A stretch of 64,000 bases of DNA from an uncultured Rhizobiaceae bacterium (GTDB lineage Bacteria > Pseudomonadota > Alphaproteobacteria > Rhizobiales > Rhizobiaceae), in the NCBI GenBank assembly GCA_958296345.1, contig CATQIJ010000006.1:186001-250000 (forward strand). The letters are read 5' to 3'. This document shows positions 37,830 through 47,878 of this stretch, in pieces. The position numbers and the translations under genes are program-made. The notes below the pieces were generated by a model. It was not told the origin of the DNA and did not search any database. It saw nothing but the letters and a program-made list of their open reading frames with translations. Each line of letters opens with the position of its first letter. Positions within the stretch are counted from its first letter, which is position 1.

Positions 37830-37892
37830 GTAAATACGATTACAGATAAACTCTTCAATCCTTATTGAGATTGATATTAAGTGAGGTACGTG

Positions 37893-39128
37893 ATGCAGGT
37901 AAAAGAACTCAAGACTTTTGTTGTTGGGAATCCTCCGCCACATACGGGTGGTCGATATTTTATTTTTGTGAAGCTTACAACGGATAGTGGTGTTGTTGGG
38001 TATGGGGAATGTTACGCTGCAACCTTCAGTCCTGATGTCATGGTTAAATGTATAGAAGATTGTTTTGGTCGTTACCTCGAAAATGAAGACCCGCATCATA
38101 TTGAGAAGTTTTGGCGCCGTGCTTATTCATCTGGTTTTACCCAGCGACCAGATCCAACCATGATGGGCTGTGTCTCAGCATTGGAAATGGCGTGTTGGGA
38201 TATTGTTGGCAAGGAAGCTAATAAGCCTGTTTATGAATTGATGGGCGGTTTAGTCCATGAGAAGTTGCGTTCTTATACTTATCTTTATCCTGAAGATGAC
38301 GAGAGTGTTTACCCTGCAGACCGAGAAGAGGGCGCTAAGACAGTTTATAATGATCCTGACATGGCAGCAGCTGCTGCTGCAAAAGCAGTTGATGAAGGTT
38401 TTACTGCTGTGAAATTTGACCCTGCTGGGGCTTACACCGTTTACGATGGTCGCATGCCGCGGTTAGTGGATATTGATCTGTCGGCTCGCATGTGTGCGGC
38501 TGTGCGTGAAGCGATTGGAACACGGGCTGATATTTTATTTGGAACGCATGGGCAGTTTTCGCCCTCAGGTGCAGTGCGCCTTGCCAAGGCAATAGAGCCG
38601 TTCGATCCGCTTTGGTTTGAAGAGCCTGTGCCACCAGATATGCCTGAAGCTATGAGTATCGTTGCAGGTAAAACAACCATTCCAGTTGCAACAGGCGAGC
38701 GGCTTTGCACGCGCTATGAATTTGCGCGTGTTTTACAAACGGGCGCGGCCTCTATTTTGCAATTGGATTTGGGACGATCTGGTGGGCTGCTTGATGGTAA
38801 GAAGATAGCCTCAATGGCTGAAACCTATCATGCACATATAGCTCCTCATTGTTATTGTGGGCCAATTGTTGGGGCTGCCAATGCTCAACTTTCAGCCTGT
38901 AGTCCAAATTTCCTTGTGCTTGAATCCATTAAAAAATGGGATGGTTTTCATGGGGAGCTTTTGAAGAAACCGATTGAGTGGGAAGAGGGGTATGTAATTC
39001 CATCAAAAGAACCAGGTCTTGGTGTTGAGCTTGATGAGGCTGTTGCAGAAGCTCACCCTTGGGATCCACGCGGGCCGCTTCATTTGGAAATGAAACCTGA
39101 TGCACTTGGTTGGAATGAACCAATATAA
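37893..39128 (+). CDS. Mandelate racemase/muconate lactonizing-type enzyme
   Basis: This 411-residue enolase-superfamily protein probably dehydrates or isomerises a sugar acid. Visible elements are the lid HTGGRYFIFVKLTT, the barrel Lys region GFTAVKFDPAGAYT, metal-ligand strands (LWFEEPVPP; PVATGERLCTRYEFARV) and the general-base region HAHIAPHCYCGPIVGA. The strand that holds the first metal Asp in galactonate dehydratase reads LFGTHGQFS here, as I recall for one uncharacterised subgroup. ATG 37893 has GAGG upstream. It likely forms an operon with the dehydrogenase before it. Confidence 0.88.
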   Translation: MQVKELKTFVVGNPPPHTGGRYFIFVKLTTDSGVVGYGECYAATFSPDVMVKCIEDCFGRYLENEDPHHIEKFWRRAYSSGFTQRPDPTMMGCVSALEMACWDIVGKEANKPVYELMGGLVHEKLRSYTYLYPEDDESVYPADREEGAKTVYNDPDMAAAAAAKAVDEGFTAVKFDPAGAYTVYDGRMPRLVDIDLSARMCAAVREAIGTRADILFGTHGQFSPSGAVRLAKAIEPFDPLWFEEPVPPDMPEAMSIVAGKTTIPVATGERLCTRYEFARVLQTGAASILQLDLGRSGGLLDGKKIASMAETYHAHIAPHCYCGPIVGAANAQLSACSPNFLVLESIKKWDGFHGELLKKPIEWEEGYVIPSKEPGLGVELDEAVAEAHPWDPRGPLHLEMKPDALGWNEPI

Positions 39129-39246
39129 AACTTACTCGGCATGATTTTGCCTTTTATTCATGAAAGGTTCATACTCAAAGTATTAACGTTTGTTAACTTT
39201 TAGGATCATTTATGAACTTGGAAGCACTATGAGGAAAGGATATACC

Positions 39247-39594
39247 ATGCGCACTCAAATAAAAAACTTTCTAGTTAAACCGATTCTAGCACTTGCAATT
39301 GCTATTCCTGCTATGATGGCTGGGAATATAAATTCTGCTGAAGCTGGTCATAAGAGGCATAAACGAGCTGCTATTATTGCCGGAGCTATTATTGGTGGTG
39401 CAATAATTTATAATCATCATAAGCGTAGAAAATATCATCGTAGCCATCGCCGTAATTCGTACAGAAATGGTTACTACCGTTCAGGATATCGTTATGGACA
39501 TAGGTCACATCGACACGGGCATGGACATGGTTATGGCCACCATCACCACGGTTATCGCCATTATCATAGACGTTCTTATCGCCAATACCGCTAG
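39247..39594 (+). CDS. Exported His/Arg/Tyr-rich small protein
   Basis: This 115-residue protein has a Sec signal (LVKPILALAIAIPAMMAGNI, ending AEAGHK). A short glycine/isoleucine hydrophobic stretch follows (AIIAGAIIGGAIIY), then a tail almost entirely of His, Arg, Tyr, Ser and Gly (GYYRSGYRYGHRSHRHGHGH). Similar exported His-rich proteins are common in Rhizobiales. Metal binding is plausible but not shown. ATG 39247 follows AAAGGATATACC. A terminator is at 39624. Confidence 0.7.
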   Translation: MRTQIKNFLVKPILALAIAIPAMMAGNINSAEAGHKRHKRAAIIAGAIIGGAIIYNHHKRRKYHRSHRRNSYRNGYYRSGYRYGHRSHRHGHGHGYGHHHHGYRHYHRRSYRQYR

Positions 39595-39623
39595 AGCTTA
39601 TTATTATGCCTAGCGGATACTGA

Positions 39624-39656
39624 AAAACACCCGTCATTTTGGCGGGTGTTTTTTTA
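39624..39656. terminator. Rho-independent terminator, probably bidirectional
   Basis: AAAACACCCGTC and GGCGGGTGTTTTTTT form a strong stem with T-runs on both strands. It serves the His-rich gene (+) and overlaps the end of the EamA gene (-). Confidence 0.85.
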
Positions 39657-40575
39657 TTGTGAAGGTTGTGCTGTTGTTTTTCGTGGGCATGAGTTCAACC
39701 ATCAAGATTGCAGCAAAGATAAGTGCACACCCTACATAGCCTAGTTGTTGCAAGCGCTCGCCTAAGAAGAAAGCTCCAAACATTGCTGCAAATAAACTCT
39801 CTGTTGAGATTAAAACTGCTGCGGCACTTTCTGAGGTGTAGCGTTGTCCAACTGCTTGTAGTGTAAACCCAAGTCCGCCTGCGAAAAGTCCTGCATAGAG
39901 AATTTCTGGTAATGCGCCCAATAGTTGTGCAGGTGATGGAAGAGTTTCTCCCAGCCCAAAAGTACTTGCTACTGCGAAACAAATAAGAGCTAAGAACGAA
40001 GTTATAAAAAATTGAAGCGTTGCCATTGTGACGGGGAGGTCTGTTTTTTGCCCGACACGCCCCGTTAAAATTACGTGAGCTGCCCAAAAAAGTGCACAGA
40101 TTATGATGAGGAGATCGCCACCATTGAGGCTGGCCAAATCACCGCCACTTAAAAGATATATTCCGACAAGTGCCATAATGGATGCAGGCCAAATGATAAA
40201 GGGTTGCGCAATACGAAGGACGCTGATCATAATGACTGGGACCATGATTACATACAATGCGGTCAAAAATCCTGCGTTAGTGACGCTTGTCCCGATTAGA
40301 CCTATTTGTTGAAAGGCCATGCCCAAAAAGAATGCTAGCCCTACTAAAAAGAACGAGCCTTTAAAGCGTGATATCTCATTAGTCATTGAAGTGATTTTCT
40401 TACGCTTCATCTCTGCATATGCAAAGGGGCTAACTGCAATGCCAGCAAGTAAAAAACGCATTGCAATAAAGAGCATAGGGCCAATATCGTCCATGGCAGT
40501 TTGCTGGGCGACAAAGCCCATGCCCCAAATTGCGCCTGCAAGAAGTAGCAGTAGATTAGCTGTTGTACGTGACAT
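39634..40575 (-). CDS. EamA/DMT-family transporter
   Basis: This protein of about 313 residues has ten predicted membrane spans in two EamA repeats. The first begins LLLLLAGAIWGMGFVAQQTA, and the second includes LLIIICALFWAAHVILTGRV and the end GYVGCALIFAAILMVELMP. Members export metabolites or amino acids. No substrate can be inferred. ATG 40575 is chosen for the usual family start; ATG 40584 and 40614 are in-frame alternatives. Confidence 0.88.
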   Translation of the reverse strand: MSRTTANLLLLLAGAIWGMGFVAQQTAMDDIGPMLFIAMRFLLAGIAVSPFAYAEMKRKKITSMTNEISRFKGSFFLVGLAFFLGMAFQQIGLIGTSVTNAGFLTALYVIMVPVIMISVLRIAQPFIIWPASIMALVGIYLLSGGDLASLNGGDLLIIICALFWAAHVILTGRVGQKTDLPVTMATLQFFITSFLALICFAVASTFGLGETLPSPAQLLGALPEILYAGLFAGGLGFTLQAVGQRYTSESAAAVLISTESLFAAMFGAFFLGERLQQLGYVGCALIFAAILMVELMPTKNNSTTFTIKKHPPK

Positions 40576-40684
40576 GAAAATCATCCAAAATATTATTAAT
40601 TTCAGCGGTAACAAACTGATCTATTCTTGCCAAGCATAAATGCGCTAATGCTAAGGTAATAAAAGATTTTGGAGCTTAATAGCC

Positions 40685-41257
40685 ATGTATGTTTTAAAGT
40701 TCTTAGCAGTGGTATTATTCTTACTTTCATCTTTTTCTGCAATCGCCGAGGAGACTGAATTCAAATTTTCTCGACTAAAAGCAACCTCTGACCTGCCTGA
40801 AGTTGTTGTGAGTGTGTGGCAAAACACGCCCGATCATTGCAGTGAAGGGTATGATCCTGAACAAGACTTGATTGCGGATTTGTATGGTGCTGTGGTTGAA
40901 GGAAAAGACAATAATAGAATTTACATTCTACCTTGCGGTACGCCTGCAGCTTATAATACTTCTGAAATAATCATAGCTGTAAATTACGATAATTCAGAGG
41001 TGAGGCTACTTCCTATCCCGTCTATCTCAAATGATGGACCAACCGCAAATACCCTTGGTCATGGTTTGCAGTGGGATGAAGAAGGTTCCGTTATAACTTC
41101 TTTTTATAAGGGTAGAGGTCTTGGTGATTGTAGTGGCAATTCTGAACTAAAATGGGATGGAGAATTTTACTCTAACCTAGTTTTAGTTGAACAGTATTTC
41201 AAGATTGAATGCGATGGAAAGAATGATGAGTGGCCAAAGGTTTGGCCTGTAGAATAA
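40685..41257 (+). CDS. Exported DUF1176-like protein
   Basis: This 190-residue protein has a signal peptide (FLAVVLFLLSSFSAIAEE). The repeated pattern of short strands and the end GRGLGDCSGNSELKWDGEFY resemble the periplasmic DUF1176 family, whose function is unknown. It has four cysteines in the mature part, possibly two disulfides. It converges with the TPP-enzyme gene 3 bp away. Confidence 0.65.
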   Translation: MYVLKFLAVVLFLLSSFSAIAEETEFKFSRLKATSDLPEVVVSVWQNTPDHCSEGYDPEQDLIADLYGAVVEGKDNNRIYILPCGTPAAYNTSEIIIAVNYDNSEVRLLPIPSISNDGPTANTLGHGLQWDEEGSVITSFYKGRGLGDCSGNSELKWDGEFYSNLVLVEQYFKIECDGKNDEWPKVWPVE

Positions 41258-41260
41258 TTC

Positions 41261-42860
41261 CTACGCCAACCATTCACTGTCTTCACTTACCAAAATAATT
41301 GTCGATCTATCTGCGCTTAGTGCTGATGTTACAGCTTCCCCTAATTCATCCATAGAAGATGGTTGAACCGGATGACAATGCATGGCTTTTGCTAATGCCA
41401 TATAATCTGGCGACAAGCCATCTACAGCAATGCGAGGGACATTTGCCTCTCTCATATCATCGCGAATTTGTTTGTAGCCATCATTGTGCCAAAGGATAAG
41501 AGGTAGCGGTGGTTTCAATTCTGCCGCTGTTACAAATTCTTGTACGGTAAACATCGTTCCGCCATCACCTGCTATTGCAATTACAGGTGTTTCAGGGTGA
41601 GCAAGTTTTGCGCCAATGGCATTTGGGAAGGCAAAACCCAGTGCACAATAGCCGGATGCGTAATGCCAGCACTTTGCCTCATTAACCTCGAGGCCGAATG
41701 AAGCGGTATATGTCACCTGCGTTGCGTCGCCCATGAATATTGTATTTGCCGGAAGGGTCTCGCGTAGCTTTTGCAGAATTTTGATATGTTTTTCTTCGGA
41801 AGTATTGAGCGCATTATTGATATCATTTTTGATATTGGCAATTTCCTTTTGCCTATTTGAAGTGTCAGGTGTTCGACCTTTAAGTAAAGCATTTAGTTTT
41901 TCAACGGCAGGTGCTGCATCGCATATAATGGGCAGTGTTGCAGAATAAAGATCGTTCATTTTATCTGGATCAATATCGATGCGAATGAGTGGGCAATTAA
42001 ATTCAAGCCTGCCAATGAAATTATCAGTTTCTGGAATTTCTGTTCCAATGCCGATAACAAGATCTGCATCTGTTAGCAGAGCTTGCGCTTCTGGCCTGCA
42101 AATTGCTCCACCAAGGCTTAGCGGATGGCTTTCAGGCATGATGCCTTTACCTGCGTTCGATGACATGACGGTAGCACCTGATTGCTCCGCAAGTGTTTTA
42201 ATATTTGCACCATAGGCGCCGCCACCTACAAGAATAAATGGGTTTTTGGCATTGCTAATTATTGAAGCTGCTTGCTCCAGTAATTCTGGACTGGCTTGCG
42301 AACGCGAAGCCGGTGTAAAAGCTTTCCAATCGTATTCTATATAACTTGCTAACACGTCAATTGGGATTGAGATGTGAACTGGTCTTGGTCTTTGAGAGGT
42401 AAAGATCGAGAAAGCTTGCGCAAGGAGCTCGGGAATATCTTCTGACTTTCGAGCGCATGTACTGAATGCGCAGAGCGGTCGCGTGACGGCATTAAGGTCA
42501 GTTACTTCATGTGGTGTGCATGACCTTTTCCAAGTGTTTCTGAATGTGCTTCTGCGGAGATTAATAGTAGCGGAATAGAGTCTGCGTAAGCTTGACCAAG
42601 CGGCGTTGTTGCATTGGTAACACCAGGCCTGAAATTGTGAGGCATACACCAGGTTTTCCACTGGAGCGGGCATAGCCATCTGCCATGAAGCCTGCGCCCA
42701 TTTCGTTACGGGCATGGATGTGGCGGATTTTTGCATCATCGCCAAGGCCTCGGCAGAAGTCTAGCGTATGAACGCCGGGAATTCCAAAGATTGTATCAAC
42801 GCCGTATTCTGCAAGTAATCGAAGAACTGCTTCGCCTGTACTGATGTTTGACTTTGACAT
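41261..42860 (-). pseudogene. TPP-dependent decarboxylase, AruI-like, two frameshifts
   Basis: This is an acetolactate-synthase-type enzyme using thiamine pyrophosphate. The N-terminus (YGVDTIFGIPGVHTLDF, MGAGFMADGYARSSGKPGVC) is very close to 5-guanidino-2-oxopentanoate decarboxylase of the arginine transaminase route. The cofactor motif is IAGDGGTMFTVQEFVTAAEL. The frame is lost at a CC that should be CCC (42628-42629; restored reading GPGVTNATTPLGQAYADSIP). It is lost again near 42511-42522, just after AEAHSETLGKGH. Both are single-base events, so this is either a recent pseudogene or sequence error. Confidence 0.8.
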
Positions 42861-42902
42861 AGTGCTTCCAACCTTTGATGAAGTTTTAGAAGCTTTAATA
42901 TA

Positions 42903-44513
42903 TCAGTGGCCGCCGCCAAAAGAACCTGTGCGGACAGAATAATCCACTACCAATTCATAATCAGGATCATCATCTGAATCGACAATGAGCTGACCCGCAC
43001 GATTTAGCAGTGCATGGCAATCATGGCTTAGGTGGCGCAGTTGAATTTCTTTTCCCTCAGCTTCATACTTAGAGGCTAGATCTTCAACTGCCTGAAGTGC
43101 TGATTGATCAACAATTCGGCTTTGCATAAAGTCGATAATAACCAGTTTTGGATCGCCTTTGATATCAAAGAGTTCTGAGAAGCCATCAGATGAGCCAAAG
43201 AATAATGGTCCTTCTATTTCGTAAACTTTATTGCCATCATCTGTAGTTTTTGAAACGGCGTGAATGCGTTTTGATGCGTTCCAACTATAGGCGAGGGCAG
43301 AGATAATAACGCCAACGACAACCGCTACAGCAAGGTCACTCATTACGGTTACGATGGTTACCAAGATCATGACCAATGCATCAGTTAGTGGGATACGACG
43401 TAGGATAGTAAGAGATTGCCAAGCAAATGTTCCGATCACAACCATGAACATAACACCAACAAGTGCAGCTAATGGAATTTGTTCAATCAGGCCTGATGCA
43501 AACATGATAAAGATGAGTAAGAAGAGCGCTGCTGAAATGCCAGAAAGACGTGTGCGACCGCCAGATTTTACGTTAATCATGGACTGACCAATCATTGCAC
43601 AACCACCCATGCCACCAAAGAAACCTGTGACTGTGTTTGAAACGCCTTGCGCGATACATTCTTGCGATGCACCACCGCGCTTGCCTGTGATTTCGCCAAC
43701 AAGGTTGAGCGTTAGAAGACTTTCAATCAAACCAATCGCTGCGAGAATAAGCGCATATGGGAAAATGATTTTTAAGGTTTCAAATGTGAGAGGAACCATA
43801 GGAATATGCCAAATTGGTAGGCCTCCTTCGATGGAAGCTAAGTCACCAACAACCGGAACATTAATGCCGAAGAAAATTACAAGGCCTGCTACAATGCCAA
43901 TGCCTGCAAGGGGAGCAGGGATGACGTTTGTTATTTTTGGAAATACCCAAATGATGCTCATGGTTAGACATACGAGGGCAAGGGTTAGGATAAGAGGTAT
44001 GCCATCCATCCAGACTTGTACGCCATCTGCGCCTGTCGTTTTAAACTGCGAGAGCTGGGCTAAGAAAATAACAATAGCTAGACCATTTACAAAGCCAAGC
44101 ATAACTGGGTGAGGGACAAGCCTGATGAATTTCCCGAGCTTAAATATCCCTGCCAAAATTTGCATTATGCCCATGAGGACGACAGTTGCGAAGAGGTATT
44201 CAACACCGTGGATTGCAACGAGAGAAACCATAACAACAGCAAGCGCACCTGTTGCGCCTGAAATCATCCCAGGGCGGCCACCAAATACGGCAGTTATTAG
44301 ACCAACGATAAACGCTGCATAAAGACCAACAAGCGGTTCAACACCAGCAACAAACGCAAAGGCTACCGCCTCTGGCACAAGTGCGAGCGCAACTGTAAGG
44401 CCAGACAAGACTTCTATCTTAATACGCGAAGGTGTAAACGTTTCAATCGCATTGCGTCTATTCTCGCCAATAGAAAGGCGCTCAGCAAAAGCTGCAAAGG
44501 TGGATTTTACCAT
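42903..44513 (-). CDS. SulP-family anion transporter with STAS domain
   Basis: This 536-residue protein has about a dozen hydrophobic spans (start GLTVALALVPEAVAFAFVAG) and a C-terminal STAS domain (KLVIIDFMQSRIVDQSALQA). SulP proteins move sulfate, bicarbonate or dicarboxylates. The conserved core GGMGGCAMIGQSMINVKSGG is present, and the type is close to bacterial BicA/DauA-like proteins. The substrate is unresolved. The gene is intact. Confidence 0.92.
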   Translation of the reverse strand: MVKSTFAAFAERLSIGENRRNAIETFTPSRIKIEVLSGLTVALALVPEAVAFAFVAGVEPLVGLYAAFIVGLITAVFGGRPGMISGATGALAVVMVSLVAIHGVEYLFATVVLMGIMQILAGIFKLGKFIRLVPHPVMLGFVNGLAIVIFLAQLSQFKTTGADGVQVWMDGIPLILTLALVCLTMSIIWVFPKITNVIPAPLAGIGIVAGLVIFFGINVPVVGDLASIEGGLPIWHIPMVPLTFETLKIIFPYALILAAIGLIESLLTLNLVGEITGKRGGASQECIAQGVSNTVTGFFGGMGGCAMIGQSMINVKSGGRTRLSGISAALFLLIFIMFASGLIEQIPLAALVGVMFMVVIGTFAWQSLTILRRIPLTDALVMILVTIVTVMSDLAVAVVVGVIISALAYSWNASKRIHAVSKTTDDGNKVYEIEGPLFFGSSDGFSELFDIKGDPKLVIIDFMQSRIVDQSALQAVEDLASKYEAEGKEIQLRHLSHDCHALLNRAGQLIVDSDDDPDYELVVDYSVRTGSFGGGH

Positions 44514-44677
44514 TGTGTTCTCTCGAGGGTAAATTGTTTGTTGAGGAAGCCAATAAAGAGGTTTGGCAGTTTTGGCTAGGGGGCGGTGGTTAAAAGATGG
44601 GGGAGGAAGGGTGAGAAGGTAACCCCCCTAGCGCGTAGTGCTTTGGGATGCAGAGGGTTCTTCTTGACTACAAAAAT

Positions 44678-44699
44678 ATACCTGACTAAAGTCAGCTAT
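44678..44699. promoter_or_regulatory. Inverted repeat overlapping the MarR-GNAT start
   Basis: ATA-C-CTGAC-TAAA-GTCAG-C-TAT is a symmetric site ending one base before the start codon. Position and size match a MarR-type operator for autoregulation. Binding there would block translation initiation or a near-leaderless promoter. Confidence 0.6.
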
Positions 44700-45575
44700 A
44701 TGGATGTGGATCAAATTACACGCGTTCGCAATTTCAGCCGTTTGGTTGCCATAGAGGTTGGTGCGCTCGAAGATTCGTTTTTGAACCGTGGACGGCCGCT
44801 TGGTTCTGCGCGAGTATTAAATGCGATTGGCCTTGGATACGTAAATGTCTCAGACTTGCGCGCATTTCTTAAACTCGACACAGGTCTTCTAAGTAGATTG
44901 CTACGAGGACTTGAGGCCGAAGGTATGATTGAGACAAATCCGAACCCAGTCGATCTACGCAGTCGAACGACAAAACTAACTCAAAAGGGTGAAGAAGAAT
45001 TTGAGGTTTACGAAACCCTATCCAATGAGAGGGCTGCTGGAATACTTGCCAAGCATAAGAACGCGCGTCACCTCCTTAATGCGATGGACATTGTGACTAT
45101 TGCTCTATCACGTGAAGATATCGTCTTTCATGAGGTGAATTATACTTCGGACGTTGCCACCAAATGCCTTAACGCGTTTGCAACTGAACTTAGCGAGCGG
45201 TTGAATACGGGCTTTGATCTTGAGAATTCGGGCGACCCTGAACTATCACAAATGCAGCGCCCTCATGGTACATTTGTCGTTGCGCAACTTGGTGACATGC
45301 CGCTTGGATGTGTTGGTGTCAAAGGAAACGGCACAGCTGTTGCAGAGATAAAGCGTATGTGGATTGCACCCGCTGCACGCGGGTTAGGATTGGCAAGACG
45401 CCTCATGAAAACTTCTGAGGATGCTGCGCGCGCTTTATCAATTACAACGCTCCGCTTAGACACGAACCGAATTCTGTTCGAAGCTGTCAATCTCTACAAG
45501 AACATGGGTTGGACTGAGATCGACAGGTTCAATGATGATCCATACCCCGATATATTTTTTGAAAAAAAATTGTAG
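44700..45575 (+). CDS. MarR regulator fused to GNAT acetyltransferase
   Basis: This 291-residue protein has an N-terminal winged helix of the MarR type (ALKLDTGLLSRLLRGLEAEG-like segment, then NPVDLRSRTTKLTQKGEEEF). The C-terminal GCN5-type acetyltransferase includes PLGCVGVKGNGTAVAEIKRM, the acetyl-CoA loop ARGLGLARRLMKTSEDAA and NLYKNMGWTEIDRF. Such fusions link regulation to a small-molecule acetylation step. ATG 44700 is chosen because the operator-like repeat ends right before it; the frame upstream to 44586 is less protein-like. A terminator follows. Confidence 0.9.
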   Translation: MDVDQITRVRNFSRLVAIEVGALEDSFLNRGRPLGSARVLNAIGLGYVNVSDLRAFLKLDTGLLSRLLRGLEAEGMIETNPNPVDLRSRTTKLTQKGEEEFEVYETLSNERAAGILAKHKNARHLLNAMDIVTIALSREDIVFHEVNYTSDVATKCLNAFATELSERLNTGFDLENSGDPELSQMQRPHGTFVVAQLGDMPLGCVGVKGNGTAVAEIKRMWIAPAARGLGLARRLMKTSEDAARALSITTLRLDTNRILFEAVNLYKNMGWTEIDRFNDDPYPDIFFEKKL

Positions 45576-45702
45576 CACGAACCATGCGATGCAAGAAAAC
45601 TTAACGCCTATCTCGTGATAATTATTACATCTCGATGAAAAGGTAAGTAATACGACTTCTAGCAAGATCAGTTGCTTTTCTTATCGTCAACCTGAAGAGC
45701 TT

Positions 45703-45732
45703 AAGGGCGCAATTATTGCGCCCTTTGTTTTG
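45703..45732. terminator. Rho-independent terminator
   Basis: AAGGGCGCAA and TTGCGCCCTT form a perfect 10-bp stem with a TTA loop, followed by a T-rich run. It separates the MarR-GNAT gene from the convergent GMC oxidoreductase gene. Confidence 0.88.
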
Positions 45733-45735
45733 TTT

Positions 45736-47306
45736 CTACAGATTACCTGTACTCATTTCTGAAGCTAGATGATCCGCCTGACGAATTGCCAATGCAACAA
45801 TTGTCAGTGTTGGATTTTCAGAAGCTCCTGTGGTGAAGACACTACCATCCGAAATATAAAGGTTCGGAATATCGTGTGTTCTGCCCCATTTGTTTACCAC
45901 GCCGTCTCTTGCATTGGCCGACATGCGGTTGGTGCCAAGATTGTGGGTGGATGGGTAAGGAGGAGTTGGGAAAGTGCGTGTGGCGCCCACTGCATCATAG
46001 ACCGCTGCACCTTGCTTATATGCATGGTTGCGCATGGCGATGTCATTTGGATGGTCATCGAAATGCACATTTACTACTGATAAGCCATGTTGGTCTTTAA
46101 CATCATGGTTGAGTGTGACTCGGTTGGTTTCTTGTGGCATATCTTCGCCAACAATCCACATGCCTGCCATGTTTTCATAACCATCAAGAGCTGTCGTGAA
46201 CTCTCGGCCCCATCCACCTGGATCAAGGAAAGCAGCCATGAATGGAAGGCCGAGAGCTAGCGGTTCCAATTCATAACCACCAACAAAGCCACGAGAAGGA
46301 TCGTGCCTTGATTCATCTTGAATAATACTTGCCATGGTCGTGCCGCGCCACATTTTCACGGGCTTGTCGAAAATACCATAAACTGATCCAGTCATATGGC
46401 GCATATAATTGCGACCAACCTGACCTGATGAATTTGCTAGGCCATCCGGGAACATGGAGGATGCTGAATTGAGCAACATACGAGGGCTTTCGAATGAGTT
46501 ACCCGCAACACATACTACGCGAGCCTTTTGCATTTGAAGATTGCCTTCAGAATCGAAATATTCAACGCCAGTGATTTTGCCAGCATCATTATGAAGAATG
46601 CGCGCAACGTGAGATTTTTCGCGCACTTCCAGATTACCAGTTGCTTCACCTGCTGGGATATCTCTATAGCCCGCAGACCATTTTGCTCCCCACTTACAGC
46701 CTTGGAAACAAAAGCCTGTTTGCTGACAGGCAAGTTCGCCGTCGCGTTCTTTGCTGTTGATTGCCATACGGCCTGTGTGGACTTCCTTGTAACCAAGTTT
46801 TTTGGCACCTGCTTCAAATACCTTGTAGTTATTACAACCAGGCAAGCCTTCGCGGCCACCCGTTCTAGTAACCCCAAGTTTGTCTTCTGCTTTGGTGTAA
46901 TATGGGTCCATCTCCTCGGCATCAATCGGCCAATCTAGCAGACTTGCGCCTTGAACATTGCCGTAAGTGCTTTTTGCTTTCCACTCATGCTCCTGAAAGC
47001 GTAAGGATGCCCCAGCCCAATGTTGGGTAGTTCCACCTACAGATTTTACAATCCATGCAGGAAGACCTGAAAAGTCTTTGGCAACGCGCCAATCGCCTGA
47101 TGTTGTGCGAGGATCAACCCATGCCAGTTGTTCAAAACTTGCCCACTCATCATTGACGAAATTTTCAGGCAAGTGACGGCCACCAGCCTCAAGTGCAACA
47201 ACGCTTATGCCTTTTTGAGCAAGTTCATTTGCAAGGACGCCACCGCCGCGCCTGTGCCGATTACTACAACAACCGTGTCGTCATTTTTATCAAATGGTGC
47301 AGCCAT
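45736..47306 (-). pseudogene. GMC-family oxidoreductase, one frameshift
   Basis: This FAD-dependent alcohol/sugar dehydrogenase has the dinucleotide motif split by an indel. ATG 47306 (ribosome site GGGAGGATAATAAA) opens DKNDDTVVVVIGTGA, and one missing G near 47243-47252 breaks the frame, which resumes as GGVLANELAQKGISVVALEA. The rest is intact: GGTTQHWAGASLRF, CFQGCKWGAKW and the C-terminal catalytic region STHNLGTNRMSAN with GASENPTLTIVALAIRQ. Size (about 523) and the following partner gene point to the gluconate-2-dehydrogenase-like large subunit. Confidence 0.85.
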
Positions 47307-47320
47307 TTTATTATCCTCCC

Positions 47321-47843
47321 TTATATCCAGTTAATGTCGTCAAAGCCGCGATCGATATAGCCACCTTTGGAGTAGCTTTCGCCTTCATAGCCAAAGAGAG
47401 GCCAAACGGCTTTCTGGTTATAAAGGCCTGTTACAAGGCCTCCACGAACGGTTTGAAAAAATGGACTGTCTTCCATGCTACGTAAGATGACTACGCGATC
47501 TCGCTCCCAATCTGCGCCCATGTAGCTAGTATGACCTTTGCTAATTGCAGCAGCGTTTAATGTCGTTATGCCAGCTTCAACTTTATCTTTGTTATCAGCG
47601 GTATCGTAACCTTTAACTGCAGCAGCATAAAATTCATCGCCACATGGTCGTGAGGATAGATGTCTCGCGCCATCTGAATAAGCGTTGCCATGGTTTCAGG
47701 TTTTAGATGCTCTACCTCTAGAGCCCAGCTAATGCCTGGGTTGGCAACAAACCCTGAACCTACAATAAATGCAGCTCCAAGTTTTGCACTGCCTGAGAGT
47801 AATTGTCTGCGTGTCAGGCCTTTGCAGTTTTCTTGTTTTTCAT
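47321..47843 (-). pseudogene. Gluconate 2-dehydrogenase subunit 3-like, two frameshifts
   Basis: This is a Tat-exported small subunit that pairs with the GMC flavoprotein downstream. ATG 47843 follows GGAGGAAAAG. After a break near the start the Tat signal reads LTRRQLLSGSAKLGAAFIVG. The mature part continues LKPETMATLIQMARDIYPHD. A second indel near 47636-47645 precedes the last frame (FYAAAVKGYDTADNK, then the intact end GGYIDRGFDDINWI). Both breaks are single-base. A cytochrome c subunit, often third in such operons, is not seen. Confidence 0.75.
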
Positions 47844-47878
47844 CTTTTCCTCCTTCATACTAAAATAAAATGTGAAAC

